From CAZWKX01 sp964614095 (GTDB taxonomy: Bacteria; Actinomycetota; Acidimicrobiia; Spongiisociales; UBA11373): a stretch of DNA of 51,713 nt. Below the pieces are notes generated by a model, which was given only the letters and a program-made list of their open reading frames with translations, searched no databases and was not told the DNA's origin. The stretch covers positions 1-51,713 of the forward strand of contig CAZTJO010000013.1 of assembly GCA_964614095.1 (NCBI GenBank), given 5' to 3'. Below, piece by piece: positions 9,766 through 18,847 of this stretch. The number at the start of each line of letters is the position of its first letter. The stretch's first letter is position 1. The translations under genes and the position numbers were made by a program.

Positions 9766-10464
9766 TCAGGCCTCCCTCAGCCGTTCGCAGGTCACGCCGG
9801 TAAGGATGCCGGTCACGGCGGCGACGGGCAGAGCGAGCTGATGGGGGAGATCGGCGCCGAGCACCGCAGCCAGCGCGCTGACGAGAGCCGCCAGCACCGT
9901 GGGTACGTCGCGCAGCGCAAAGACCAGCAGGGAAAGAAACACGAGGGGAACGGCGTAGTCGAGAGACCATTCCGGGGGAACGCTTGCGCCGAGCACAACG
10001 CCGATGAGAGTGCAGATCTGCCACACGACCCACAGCGGCGTGGCCGTCCCCAGGTAGAAGGCCACCCGGTCGGAGAGGCCCGAGGGACGCTCGGCATACT
10101 CGGTGATGGAGACCGCGTAGGCCTGATCGGTGAGAAGGTAGGCGAGGCCGAGCCTTCCCGGTGCGCCGACCCCGCGTAGGTGTGGGGCCAGACTGGCGCT
10201 GTACATGATCATGCGGCTGTTGATGACCAGGGCGGTCAGCACGATGACGACGAGGCGGGCATCCTTCACGATTAGCTCGAGGGCGGCGAGCTGGCTCGCC
10301 CCGGCAAAGACGATCATGGACATGCCGACTGCCTTCACCGGTCCGAATCCGGCCTCGGATGCGGCCGCTCCAGCAATGAGCCCGAAGGGCACGATGCCGA
10401 GGATGACCGGGGAGATGCGCACCACCCCGGCGGAAAAGGCGGAGCGCAGCGACCGATCGTTCAT
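9766..10464 (-). CDS. azlC: AzlC family amino acid exporter subunit
   Basis: The large subunit of the AzlCD branched-chain amino acid exporter family. It has 232 residues with seven or so hydrophobic helices. Family marks are GIVPFGLIAGAAASEAGF near the N-terminus, FAGASQLAAL, NSRMIMYSASLAPHL, and LLTDQAYAV in the middle. It starts at ATG 10464 on the minus strand and is followed directly by azlD. Confidence 0.9.
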   Translation of the reverse strand: MNDRSLRSAFSAGVVRISPVILGIVPFGLIAGAAASEAGFGPVKAVGMSMIVFAGASQLAALELIVKDARLVVIVLTALVINSRMIMYSASLAPHLRGVGAPGRLGLAYLLTDQAYAVSITEYAERPSGLSDRVAFYLGTATPLWVVWQICTLIGVVLGASVPPEWSLDYAVPLVFLSLLVFALRDVPTVLAALVSALAAVLGADLPHQLALPVAAVTGILTGVTCERLREA

Positions 10465-10564
10465 GAGGCGGGCAGCGTACTCCGCGGGGAGAGGACTCCA
10501 CCTATTGAGTCTCTTGGGAGCCGTCGGCCGGGTAGCCTCCGATCATCTCGACCGCGGAGGAAAC

Positions 10565-11449
10565 ATGCGTCGCTTTTCCATTGTGACTCTGGCAGCCCTG
10601 CTGGTCCTGGCCGCCTGTGGTGACGGCGCCGAGGACGCCGGTGCGACGACCCCGCCTGCTGATTCTCCAACAACCACGCAGAGCCTTGTTGACGAGCTGC
10701 CGCCGCCCGATCCAGACGTGTTCACCGGGCTGGCCCGCTTGGTCAACCTCTATGTGGATGGTGCCGGTGGGACGGTCGAGGTTGACGTGTGGGCCCATCG
10801 GTCATTCGAGTACGGCCCGGTGCTGCTGGCCGAAGGCATCGGCTTTGCCGAATACTCCGGCTACTTTGCGACACCCGAGACCATGAGCGTCATAATCGTC
10901 CCCGCCGGCGCCGGTCCGGATGCCGACGAGATCGGCAGCATGTTCAGTCCCTCCGCAGGCGAGCAGGAGACCAGCCTCTTCATCTGGGACGGTGAAGGAC
11001 GCGGCGCGTCGACACTTCTGTTCCAGGAGGCGGCCGCTGATCCGATCATGGAGCTTCCGCAGATACCAGAGGCCGGGGAGGGCCTGATCATTCTTCAGGC
11101 CAACCAGCTCTATGCCCAGGCCGGAGAGGAGTTGGGCCAATCCTCGTTCTACGTTGGAGATCCCGGTACCGGCGGGTGTTTGCTTCAGGTGGTGCCCGAG
11201 GGAGTGCAGGAGGCGATTCTTGGCGGTACCCAGCCCACCAAACATGTGCTACCGGCCGGGACGGTTCTGTTCACGCTGCACAGCTGGCCGTCGGCCGGCG
11301 GTGTAGAGCCCTGTGTGTCCGATCCGGCTTACGGGCCTTTTGCGGTGAACGTGCCGGACGGGAACGCCAGCTGGGCATTCCTCTACAGCACCGATGGCAT
11401 GGCCACCATCGAGATCCTCGAGGCACCCTGGGGGGAGCCGGCGCCCTAG
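10565..11449 (+). CDS. Secreted lipoprotein, unknown function
   Basis: A lipoprotein of 294 residues starting at ATG 10565, with GCGGAGG five bases upstream and TAGCCT at 10533-10538 as a possible -10 box. The signal peptide ends in a clear lipobox (LVLAAC, lipidated Cys near residue 18). An acidic Thr/Pro-rich spacer leads to a soluble domain with two Cys (near CLLQV and EPCVS) that could form a disulfide. I recognise no named family. Its stop codon lies in CTAG shared with the stop of the convergent ABC permease, so the two genes end in the same four bases. Confidence 0.75.
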   Translation: MRRFSIVTLAALLVLAACGDGAEDAGATTPPADSPTTTQSLVDELPPPDPDVFTGLARLVNLYVDGAGGTVEVDVWAHRSFEYGPVLLAEGIGFAEYSGYFATPETMSVIIVPAGAGPDADEIGSMFSPSAGEQETSLFIWDGEGRGASTLLFQEAAADPIMELPQIPEAGEGLIILQANQLYAQAGEELGQSSFYVGDPGTGGCLLQVVPEGVQEAILGGTQPTKHVLPAGTVLFTLHSWPSAGGVEPCVSDPAYGPFAVNVPDGNASWAFLYSTDGMATIEILEAPWGEPAP

Positions 11450-12258
11450 GGACGGAGCAGCTTGCCCAGGCGGCGTGAGGCGACGACGACGCCGACCGCG
11501 CCCATGCCGAGCAGGAAGGCAACGTGCCCGGCGATGCTCCAGTCGAAGACGCCGAGCGTCAGGGCGCGGATCAGCTCGACACCGTGGTACAGCGGCGAGA
11601 GACGGGTGAACGCCTGGAACGCCGGCGGATACACGCTGAGTGGGTAGAAGGTAGCCGAGAAGAGGAACAGCGGCATCGTCACCAAGGTGACGTAGTCGAA
11701 GTCCTCCCATGAGCGCATGAACGTTGTGGCTGCCATGCCGCAGGCCCCGAAAGCGAAGCCGATGAGGATGGCGGCGAGCAGGGCAAGCACTCCCCAGGGC
11801 GACATCATCAGGCCCATACACGTCATGACGACAAGGAACCCGCCGGCGTAGACGGCTCCTCGAGCCAGCGACCAGGTGATCTCTCCCACCGCGATGTCGG
11901 CCGGCTGTAGCGGGGTCGAGAGGATGGCTTCGTAGATCCTGCCGTACTTGATCTTGAAGAAGATGTTGAAGGTCGACTCGAGCACGGCGCCGTTCATCGC
12001 CGCCGACGCCAGCAACGCCGGCGCAACAAAAGCGGCATATTCGACCGGCTCGCCTCCGGGCCCGGTGATATCACCGACCAGCTTGCCGATGCCGATGCCT
12101 ATCGAGAAGAAGTAGAAGAGCGGCTCGAGGAACCCGGAGAACACGATGATCCAGGCGCGCCGGTACACGAGGAGGTTGCGCTCGATGATGCGGCCGGCCC
12201 GGCGGCCCGGCCGCAGCGGCGGAGTGACGCGGGCTAGGAGGGAGGCAGACTCGGTCAC
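11446..12258 (-). CDS. ABC-2 type exporter permease (second permease)
   Basis: A membrane subunit of an ABC-2 exporter, 270 residues with six hydrophobic helices. It carries the family segment FLEPLFYFFSIGIGIGKLV and the loop KIKYGRIYEAILSTPLQPADIAVGE typical of NodJ/DrrB-like permeases, and FLFSATFYPLSVYPP near the C-terminal helices. GTG 12258 is chosen for its AGGAGG (12267-12272 on the other strand) and because the GTGA overlap with the upstream permease stop is the usual coupling here. The first 26 or so residues are Arg-rich and cytoplasmic. Substrate unknown (drug or lipid exporters use this layout). Confidence 0.9.
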   Translation of the reverse strand: MTESASLLARVTPPLRPGRRAGRIIERNLLVYRRAWIIVFSGFLEPLFYFFSIGIGIGKLVGDITGPGGEPVEYAAFVAPALLASAAMNGAVLESTFNIFFKIKYGRIYEAILSTPLQPADIAVGEITWSLARGAVYAGGFLVVMTCMGLMMSPWGVLALLAAILIGFAFGACGMAATTFMRSWEDFDYVTLVTMPLFLFSATFYPLSVYPPAFQAFTRLSPLYHGVELIRALTLGVFDWSIAGHVAFLLGMGAVGVVVASRRLGKLLRP

Positions 12259-13031
12259 AGTACGAGCCTCCTGCGGAACATACGTATGGAGAGGATCGTG
12301 CCGGCGGCGACCCACACCAGCAGGTAGGCAATGCTGATTCCCGGATGCAGATCGAAGGGAAGGCCGAGAGCGATGCTGCGGCACAGGGAGACGCCGTGCC
12401 AGAGCGGTGTGAGGTAGGCCAACGGCTCCACGGCATCGGGGAGCTGCTCGATGGGGAAAAAGGTCCCGGAGAACAGGAACAGCGGCATGATGCCGAAACG
12501 GAACAACGTCACCAGCCCGGTCTCGTGCTCCAATCGGGCGGTGTAGGCGGTCACCACGGTGGCGAACGCCATGCCGGTGAGGATGGCCGGCGGCACGGCC
12601 AGGATCGCCCCGAGGAGGCTGGCGGCATCGAAGAGCCACATGACCAGGGCGAACACCACGACACCGAAGGTGATTCGCAGCGTCACCCACCCGACATGCC
12701 CCAGAACCAGCTCGCGGATGCCGATGGGGGTGGCCAAGGTGGCGTGATATGTCTTGCGCCATTTCATGCCGGCCATGACCGGGTACGAGGAGGCGCCGGC
12801 GGCAGTCTGCATGGCGATGGCGGCCAGCAGGCCCGGGGCGAGGAAGGTCAGGTACGGGATGTCCAGGGAGCTGCCACCGCGGCCCTCATCGATGAGTTGA
12901 CCGAGGCCCACACCCATGGCCAGCAGGTACAACACCGGGGTGAGGAAATTGGAGAAGACACTGGCTCGCCACGTGCGCCGGTAGAAGCGGGCGTCGGCTT
13001 CGACCACACGCAGGGACCGGGCTGTCATCAT
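12255..13031 (-). CDS. ABC-2 type exporter permease (first permease)
   Basis: The sister permease, 258 residues, six helices, with the same layout: FLTPVLYLLAMGVGLGQLI, MKWRKTYHATLATPIGIREL and FLFSGTFFPIEQLP. The two permeases are clearly paralogous, so the transporter is likely a heterodimer driven by one shared ATPase. It starts at ATG 13031 in an ATGA overlap with the ATPase stop and ends in a GTGA overlap with the next permease. Confidence 0.9.
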   Translation of the reverse strand: MMTARSLRVVEADARFYRRTWRASVFSNFLTPVLYLLAMGVGLGQLIDEGRGGSSLDIPYLTFLAPGLLAAIAMQTAAGASSYPVMAGMKWRKTYHATLATPIGIRELVLGHVGWVTLRITFGVVVFALVMWLFDAASLLGAILAVPPAILTGMAFATVVTAYTARLEHETGLVTLFRFGIMPLFLFSGTFFPIEQLPDAVEPLAYLTPLWHGVSLCRSIALGLPFDLHPGISIAYLLVWVAAGTILSIRMFRRRLVL

Positions 13032-13954
13032 TCGATGAGCGTACGCCCGGTGAGGCGGAGGAACACGTCCTCGAGTGTTGAGCGGCGGCTCACCGTGCTC
13101 TCGGGCACGATTCCCCGCTCGGTCACCTCGATCGCGGCGCGCTCGGCGTCGTCGGTGTAGAGCAATACTCGGTCGGGAAGGATCTCCGAGCGTTGTGCCA
13201 GATCGGCGAGGCGCTCGACGGCACGTTCCTGCTCCCCAGCGGGGAAGCGGAGTTCGAGCACCTCACGCGGGGAGTAACGGGCAATCAGCTGCCGAGGCGA
13301 GTCCTCGGCGGTGATCTTTCCCTTGTCCATGATCACGAGGCGATCGCATAGCTGCTCGGCCTCGTCCATGTAGTGGGTGGTGATAACGAGAGTGACCCCC
13401 TGTTGTTTCAGCCGGTAGAGGCGGTCCCACAGCAGGTGGCGCGCCTGCGGGTCGAGTCCGGTGGTCGGCTCGTCGAGTATGAGCAGGTCGGGTTGGTTCA
13501 TGAGTCCGCGGGCGATGATCAACCGCCGCTTCATGCCGCCGGAGAGCGGTTCAACGGTGTCGTTGCGCCGTTCGGTCAACTCGGCGAAATCGAGAAGCTC
13601 CTCGATGCGTCCATCGATGACCCGCTTGGGCAGGCCGAAGTAGCGGCCGTAGATGAGGAGGTTCTCGTACACGGAAAGCTCGTGGTCGAGGTTCTCCTCC
13701 TGGGGTACCACGCCGAGCCGGGCCCGGATGGCAGGTCCGTCGGTTTCTGGGTTCATGCCCAGTACCCGCAGGAGGCCTCCGGTCACCGGCGACGTGGCTC
13801 CGATCATTCGCATGGTGGATGACTTGCCGGCGCCGTTTGGGCCCAGAAACCCGAACGCCTCACCGGGCTGCACGTCGAAGTCGATGGAATCGACGGCGGT
13901 GAACGCCCCGAACCGTTTGGTGAGGCCGCGAGCGATCACGAGTGGCTCTGACAT
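13028..13954 (-). CDS. ABC exporter ATP-binding protein (DrrA/NodI type)
   Basis: The ATPase of the ABC-2 exporter, 308 residues from ATG 13954. It shows Walker A GPNGAGKSS, the Q-loop VVPQEENLD, signature LSGGMKRRLIIARG, Walker B LLILDEPTTGLDP and the switch His in ITTHYMDEAE. The C-terminal 80 residues form the extra domain found in DrrA/CcmA-like exporter ATPases. First gene of a three-gene overlapping operon. Its substrate cannot be read from the sequence. Confidence 0.93.
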   Translation of the reverse strand: MSEPLVIARGLTKRFGAFTAVDSIDFDVQPGEAFGFLGPNGAGKSSTMRMIGATSPVTGGLLRVLGMNPETDGPAIRARLGVVPQEENLDHELSVYENLLIYGRYFGLPKRVIDGRIEELLDFAELTERRNDTVEPLSGGMKRRLIIARGLMNQPDLLILDEPTTGLDPQARHLLWDRLYRLKQQGVTLVITTHYMDEAEQLCDRLVIMDKGKITAEDSPRQLIARYSPREVLELRFPAGEQERAVERLADLAQRSEILPDRVLLYTDDAERAAIEVTERGIVPESTVSRRSTLEDVFLRLTGRTLIE

Positions 13955-14009
13955 GGCCCGAGCACGGTAGTGGATTTCGGAAGGCGTATTCCACCGTCGT
14001 CGTGGTGAG

Positions 14010-14072
14010 AGGAATTCTGAGTTCAGAATCCAGAATCGGTACGGCGCGACTCTGAACTCTGAACTCTGGGTT
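14010..14072. repeat. Intergenic palindromic repeat, copy B
   Basis: Between the ABC operon and a lipoprotein gene. The left arm at 14011-14039 includes GAGTTCAGAATCCAGAATCGG, the loop is TACGGCGCGA, and the right arm TCTGAACTCTGAACTCTGG runs at 14051-14069. The right arm is a 7-base tandem of TCTGAAC. It would fold into one long hairpin. Confidence 0.75.
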
Positions 14073-14096
14073 CTTGCCGCGCCTGTGCAGCAAACG

Positions 14097-14624
14097 TCAG
14101 TCTTCCGGTGGGCCTTCTTGCAGCCAGGCTGTGCCGCGGCGGAGACGGAATCCGCCACCCTCCTTGGTGAGTTCGGCTCCGTCGGGGCCGGCCACCAGGT
14201 ACAGCTGGGCGCCCTCTGGATAGAGCGAGGTGGACAAGTCCATCTCGACGCCGAGAGAGGCGGCGTTGGGATCGGGGGAATCGGAATCGGCGAACAGAGT
14301 ATCGGCAACGGCGGCTCCGGGACCGAGCCGGGTGCGCTCAAAGCAGAACATGCACACCTGGCCGTCGATGACGGTGGCCTCGCCCTCGACCGTGATGTGG
14401 AGCGTGTCTGCCTCGTCTCCGAGCGTGAAGGAGACCTCCCCTCTGGCGACGTGCATGGAGATACCGGGAACCGGCACGACCATCTCCCTGGTGAGCACTG
14501 TGGCGCCGCCGGGGATTTCGAGTTGGTCCGGGGCCGGCCCGGCATCGCCACCATCGCAGCCAATCAGGGTGATGGCGAGCAGACAGAGCATTCGTATTCG
14601 TGCGCCGGTCACGGAAAGCATCAT
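14097..14624 (-). CDS. Putative lipoprotein, unknown function
   Basis: A secreted protein of about 175 residues. The signal peptide (MLCLLAITLIGC) ends in a lipobox with Cys followed by Asp-Gly-Gly. The start is uncertain: ATG 14624 or 14621, or the inner ATG that begins the hydrophobic core; none has a strong SD. The mature part is beta-rich by composition and holds a CxxC (VCMFCFE) that could bind metal or form a disulfide. No family recognised. It is divergent from the next gene. Confidence 0.6.
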   Translation of the reverse strand: MMLSVTGARIRMLCLLAITLIGCDGGDAGPAPDQLEIPGGATVLTREMVVPVPGISMHVARGEVSFTLGDEADTLHITVEGEATVIDGQVCMFCFERTRLGPGAAVADTLFADSDSPDPNAASLGVEMDLSTSLYPEGAQLYLVAGPDGAELTKEGGGFRLRRGTAWLQEGPPED

Positions 14625-14809
14625 CGTCACCCGCGGCGCCGCCCTGAAGTTGCGCCGGGCGTCTCGTCGGCAGAGGTTGTATTCACAAGTCCTCATGTTC
14701 CCCGCCGCAGGATCTCTTGCAGACCCGCCATGAGCAGCGGTCGTGACAATGGGTGCACAGGTGCGCAGCCGTTTTGTAGGCTTGCCCTGCGACAGAAGGG
14801 GAGAAGACC

Positions 14810-15640
14810 GTGAGCGACCGCCTGGCCCGTCTACTCATCGGTGCAGCTGCCGCCGTGGCTGCGCTTCTTCTTGTGGTCATCGTGCTACTGGTTACCGGCG
14901 ATGGCGGCAATGAGGCCGCGGCCACAACGACTGTGGAGCCGACTTCAACAAACGATCTGACCACCACCGAGGCGCCGACCAGCACCGAGGCGCCGACCAC
15001 CACCGAGGCGCCGACCACCACCGCGGCACCCGCCACCACTGCGGCTCCAACGACGACCGCCGGGGCGTGCCCCGGGGTGGGGGTGGGCCCGATTCCTGCA
15101 GGTGCTACTGAGGTGACGCCGCTGGCCGGGGATTTTGACGGCGACAGCACACCGGACCAGTTCATCACCTACGTCGATTCCGGTGGACAGGCTTGGGCGC
15201 GCGTCGAGTTGTCCTACGGTTTTGCCACGCAGGTTCAGGTCCCGGGGACCACCGGAGTCATCGATTCCCGGGTCACCAATTTTGGAGTGCCCGGCGATAT
15301 CGGCATAACCCATTCGATTGGATCCCCTTCGACGCGGGTGGCCCGGTTCTATGCGATGTACGGGTGCAACCTGGATCTGATAATGGTGCATGGCGGGGGC
15401 ATCGCCGAGTTCTACATCGGCAATGGAGCCATGTACAAATCGGGGGTCACTTGCATCTCCGATGGGCTCACCGTTGCCGAGGCCAGCGACATTGGCGGAG
15501 GTCAGTGGGAGGTGTCGTCCGTGACCTACCTGTGGGTTCCCGGCATCGGCGAGCTGCAGGGGAGCTTGGGTGCCGCCGCCATCTTCACCAGCCCCGCAGA
15601 CGACACGATCATCAACTCCGCGGCCCAGTTCAACTGCTGA
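14810..15640 (+). CDS. Membrane-anchored protein with Thr-rich stalk and FG-GAP-like calcium loop
   Basis: A protein of 276 residues with an uncleaved N-terminal helix (LIGAAAAVAALLLVVIVLLV), then about 45 residues of low-complexity TTTEAPTTTAAP-type stalk, typical of wall-spanning linkers, then an exported domain. The domain begins GDFDGDSTPDQFI, which fits the DxDGDxxxD calcium-binding loop of FG-GAP/VCBS repeats, and holds three or four Cys that may pair. GTG 14810 follows AAGGGGAGAA. A TAGGCT box at 14777-14782 is a possible -10. Role unknown; likely on the outer cell surface. Confidence 0.75.
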   Translation: MSDRLARLLIGAAAAVAALLLVVIVLLVTGDGGNEAAATTTVEPTSTNDLTTTEAPTSTEAPTTTEAPTTTAAPATTAAPTTTAGACPGVGVGPIPAGATEVTPLAGDFDGDSTPDQFITYVDSGGQAWARVELSYGFATQVQVPGTTGVIDSRVTNFGVPGDIGITHSIGSPSTRVARFYAMYGCNLDLIMVHGGGIAEFYIGNGAMYKSGVTCISDGLTVAEASDIGGGQWEVSSVTYLWVPGIGELQGSLGAAAIFTSPADDTIINSAAQFNC

Positions 15641-15666
15641 CATGCCCGGCGTTGGCGGTGTAGGGT
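15637..15666 (+). promoter_or_regulatory. Promoter of the DUF885 gene
   Basis: CTGACA at 15637-15642, an 18-base spacer and TAGGGT at 15661-15666 match an actinobacterial housekeeping promoter. Transcription would start near 15673, about 25 bases before the ATG. The -35 box overlaps the stop codon region of the upstream gene. Confidence 0.5.
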
Positions 15667-15696
15667 CGGGCCGCCCTTGACCAGCGAGAGCGGCCG

Positions 15697-17364
15697 ATGA
15701 GCCCCGATATCTTCACCCTCTGCAGCGATCTCGTCGACGAGTCCGCCGACGCCTCGCCGGTGCGGGCCACCTATGCGGGCATCACCGGTCGGGATCACCG
15801 CTGGGACGACTTCTCGTTGGAGGGCGGCGAGGCCAAACGGTCTCTGCTGATGGACCAGCTGGACCGGGTGCGGGCGGTGCCCGACACCGACGATGCCTGG
15901 GCGGGCTTCGCCAAGACGGTGGCCGCATCGGCGCTCGAGGACGAGCTTGCCGGATACGCGACCGACGAGCATCTCAGGGAGCTCAACAGCGTGGCCTGTC
16001 CGCTGCAGGACATGTACGAAGTGTTCGACCACATGGCCAAGCAGACTGCCGACGACTGGAAGACGATCTTGGCTCGCCTGACCGCGCTGCCGGCTGCCGC
16101 TGCCGGGTACCGAAGCGGCCTTGAGGAGGGTCGCCGGCGCGAGTTGGCGGTGGCTCGGCGCCAAGTAAACGAGGCGATCCGGCAAGCCCGGACTCACGCC
16201 GGCGAACGATCCTCTTTCCTGCTGCTGGCGAAGCAGTGTGCCGAGTCCGGAGTTGGGGGCGATATTGCCGAGCGCCTCGGCGATGCTGGGCGTGAGGCTT
16301 TGGGCGCCTTTTCCGAGATTGCCGAATATCTGCAGAACGAATACCTGCCGGCGGCGGGTGAAGCTGACGCTGTTGGTGAGGAGCGCTATCTGAACCTGGT
16401 TCGGCGTCACCTGGGCTCGGTAATCGATCCGGCTGAGGTCTACTCGTGGGGATGGTCGGAGGTAGAACGTATTCGCCGCCGGATGGGTGAGGTCGCCGAG
16501 GAGATTCTGCCGGGCTCCTCACTTCGTGAAGTCATCACCCTGCTGCACTCTGATCCGCAGCGATCCGCGCCGCTGCCCGAGTTCCGGCAGCTCATGCTTG
16601 AGCGCCAAGAGGCGGCGATGAGAGCGCTCGATGGGGTGCATTTTGATGTTCCCGATGCCATTCGTTCCATCGACGTCGCGCTGGCGCCTCCGGGCGGGCC
16701 GCTGGGCGTCTATTACGTGCCGCCGAGCGAGGACTTCTCGCGGCAGGGCTGTGTGTGGTGGGCGCTTGGTGATCGTGAGACGGTTCCGCTCTTCGACCAG
16801 ATGAGCACGGCCTACCACGAGGGTTTCCCCGGCCACCACCTGCAGCTGGGATTCCAGATGTGTTCCCCGGCGCGCCTCAGCCGTTTTCACAAGCTGCTGG
16901 TGTGGTACCCGGGAAGCGGCGAAGGGTGGGCCCTGTATGCCGAGGATCTCATGGAGCAGCTGGGTTTTCTGGAACGGCCCGATTACGTGATGGGCAAGCT
17001 CGCCTCCGAGATGCTGCGAGCCGCCCGGGTGGTCATCGATATCGGGTCGCATCTGGCTCTCGACATTCCTGAGGGCCAGTCCTTCCATCCGGGGGAGCCG
17101 TGGGCCTTCGATATCGGTGTTGAGATGCTCATCGACTACGCCGCCCAAGATCCTGGGGTGGCGGTCGCCGAGATGAACCGCTACCTCGGTTGGCCCGGCC
17201 AGGCCATCTCCTACAAGGTGGGGCAGAGGGTCATCGCAGACATACGAGCCGACGCTCAGCACCGGCACGGGAGAGCGTTCTCGCAAAAGGCGTTCCACGC
17301 CCGGCTGCTGGAGGCCGGGGCGATCGGCCTCGACGTGCTGCGCAACTACGTTTCAGGGTTCTGA
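15697..17364 (+). CDS. DUF885 family protein, probable zinc metallopeptidase
   Basis: A cytoplasmic protein of 555 residues with no signal peptide. It belongs to the DUF885 family: a helical N-terminal part, and near residues 370-440 the paired motifs YHEGFPGHHLQ (an HExxxxH-like zinc site) and GEGWALYAEDLMEQLG. The latter glutamate would be the third zinc ligand, as in M32-like carboxypeptidases. Family members with tested activity are few, so peptidase is an inference from the motif. ATG 15697 is preceded by CTGACA (15637-15642), 18 bases and TAGGGT (15661-15666), one of the better promoter matches in the window. Confidence 0.88.
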   Translation: MSPDIFTLCSDLVDESADASPVRATYAGITGRDHRWDDFSLEGGEAKRSLLMDQLDRVRAVPDTDDAWAGFAKTVAASALEDELAGYATDEHLRELNSVACPLQDMYEVFDHMAKQTADDWKTILARLTALPAAAAGYRSGLEEGRRRELAVARRQVNEAIRQARTHAGERSSFLLLAKQCAESGVGGDIAERLGDAGREALGAFSEIAEYLQNEYLPAAGEADAVGEERYLNLVRRHLGSVIDPAEVYSWGWSEVERIRRRMGEVAEEILPGSSLREVITLLHSDPQRSAPLPEFRQLMLERQEAAMRALDGVHFDVPDAIRSIDVALAPPGGPLGVYYVPPSEDFSRQGCVWWALGDRETVPLFDQMSTAYHEGFPGHHLQLGFQMCSPARLSRFHKLLVWYPGSGEGWALYAEDLMEQLGFLERPDYVMGKLASEMLRAARVVIDIGSHLALDIPEGQSFHPGEPWAFDIGVEMLIDYAAQDPGVAVAEMNRYLGWPGQAISYKVGQRVIADIRADAQHRHGRAFSQKAFHARLLEAGAIGLDVLRNYVSGF

Positions 17365-17408
17365 GTGGCGGCCGGATCGGGCCGCCAGCAATCTCTACAC
17401 TCGCCGGG

Positions 17409-18152
17409 GTGAGGCTCAGGATCCTCGGCTCCAATGGCACCTATCCGACACCCGGCCGGCCGGCCTCGGGGTATCTGGTCCAGCACGATCGCACCATGCT
17501 GATGACCGATGCCGGCTCCGGCACGGTGATGGCCCTTCAACAGGTGGCGTCGGTGGGCGAGCTGGATGCTCTTGTTGTCAGCCATGTGCACCCGGATCAT
17601 TGCTCGGATGTGTTTGCGCTCTTCAACCTGATGCGTTTTGGGCCCGACCGGCGCCCGCCATTGACCGCTCTGGCACCGGAAGGCACGGTGGAGCGGCTCT
17701 CGGCCTTCCTCGGTGCCGATGCCGATCACGATTTCCATCGCCTCTTTGCCTGGCAGACGATGGGACCGGGGGCTCGGATCGTGGTGGGGGACATCGAGCT
17801 GGCTTTTGGGAGCGCCGATCATCCGGTGCCGGCGCTCGTCACTCGTTTCTCTGCCTCCGGCCGGAGCCTGGTGTACTCGGGCGATAGCGGCGCAGGCGGC
17901 GATCTGGCCGCGATGGCGGCAGGTGCCGATGTCCTGCTCTGCGAGGCCACGTTCCAGGGCGACTCTGACCCCTGGCCCTATCACCTTTCGGCACATGGGG
18001 CAGCGGTGCTGGCTCGAGATGCCGGAGTGGGTCGGCTGGTGCTGACGCATGTGGCCCCTATCTTGGATCCGGCGCGCTCGGTGGCTGAGGCGCAAGAGGT
18101 GTTCGACGGCCCGGTGGAGTGGGCCGCCCCAGGAATGGAGGTGACGGTGTGA
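17409..18152 (+). CDS. MBL-fold hydrolase, Rv1339-like
   Basis: A metallo-beta-lactamase-fold protein of 247 residues. The metal motif SHVHPDHCSD is near residue 58, further ligands are likely at YSGDSG and in LTHVAPI near the end. It sits directly before rph and rdgB, the same order as Rv1339-rphA-Rv1341 in M. tuberculosis. Rv1339 is described as an atypical cAMP phosphodiesterase and other relatives are RNase Z-like, so the substrate here is open. GTG 17409 lies seven bases after TACACT (17396-17401), which would make the mRNA leaderless; there is no SD. Its TGA overlaps the rph GTG by four bases. Confidence 0.87.
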   Translation: MRLRILGSNGTYPTPGRPASGYLVQHDRTMLMTDAGSGTVMALQQVASVGELDALVVSHVHPDHCSDVFALFNLMRFGPDRRPPLTALAPEGTVERLSAFLGADADHDFHRLFAWQTMGPGARIVVGDIELAFGSADHPVPALVTRFSASGRSLVYSGDSGAGGDLAAMAAGADVLLCEATFQGDSDPWPYHLSAHGAAVLARDAGVGRLVLTHVAPILDPARSVAEAQEVFDGPVEWAAPGMEVTV

Positions 18153-18847
18153 GAAGCGACCGTGGTGCCCAAGGAATGCGACCGGTCAACATCGTGCGCG
18201 GCTACACCGAGATGACTCCGGGCTCGGTGCTGATCGAGATGGGACGAACTCGGGTTTTGTGCACCGCCTCACTCGATGAAGAGGTCCCGCCTTGGATGAG
18301 GGGGCAGGGGCGGGGGTGGGTCACCGCTGAGTACTCGATGCTGCCGGGGTCCTCGCCGCAGCGGGTGCCGCGCAGTTCCATTGCCAGAGGCCGAACCAAG
18401 GAGATCCAGCGTCTCGTCGGACGATCACTCCGGGCGGTCGTTGATCTGGATGCGCTGGGCGAGTTGACCGTTCGTGTTGACTGCGACGTGCTGCAGGCGG
18501 ACGGGGGCACTCGCACCGCCTCTATCACCGGGGCTTGGGTGGCACTCCACGACGCGCTCACTGCGGGTCCTATGGATGTGTCCTCTGGCGCCATCACCGA
18601 TCACTGCGCCGCGGTCAGCGTCGGCATCGTCGGCCCGGACGTACTCCTCGATCTCGACTACGAGGAAGACGCCGCCGCCGATGTCGACTGCAACGTGGTT
18701 ATGACCGGGCAAGGAGGCCTTGTCGAAGTCCAGGGCAGTGCCGAGGGACGCTCCTTTTCGCGGGAACAGCTCGGGGCCCTCCTCGACCTGGCTGCGGCCG
18801 GTATCTCCGATCTCGTGATCGCTCAGCGGCGGGCTCTCGAAGCATGA
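18149..18847 (+). CDS. rph: Ribonuclease PH
   Basis: RNase PH trims tRNA 3' ends by phosphorolysis. The protein has 232 residues from GTG 18149. Family marks are GSVLIEMGRTRVLCTASLDEEVPPW, GWVTAEYSMLPGSS, RGRTKEIQRLVGRSLRAVVD, DCDVLQADGGTRTASITGA, and LDLDYEEDAAADVDCNVVM with its metal-binding acids. The N-terminus lacks about ten residues found in some homologs before MRPVNI, but keeps RSDRGAQGMRPV. GGAGG at 18137-18141 serves the GTG. It is coupled at both ends by four-base overlaps (GTGA and ATGA). tRNA CCA ends are not encoded in this genome, so 3' processing enzymes matter here. Confidence 0.96.
   Translation: MRSDRGAQGMRPVNIVRGYTEMTPGSVLIEMGRTRVLCTASLDEEVPPWMRGQGRGWVTAEYSMLPGSSPQRVPRSSIARGRTKEIQRLVGRSLRAVVDLDALGELTVRVDCDVLQADGGTRTASITGAWVALHDALTAGPMDVSSGAITDHCAAVSVGIVGPDVLLDLDYEEDAAADVDCNVVMTGQGGLVEVQGSAEGRSFSREQLGALLDLAAAGISDLVIAQRRALEA

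Noticed and set aside
7678..17364. Genomic island or prophage in the accessory stretch
   Set aside because: No integrase, transposase, phage gene or tRNA boundary is seen, and base composition looks like the flanks.
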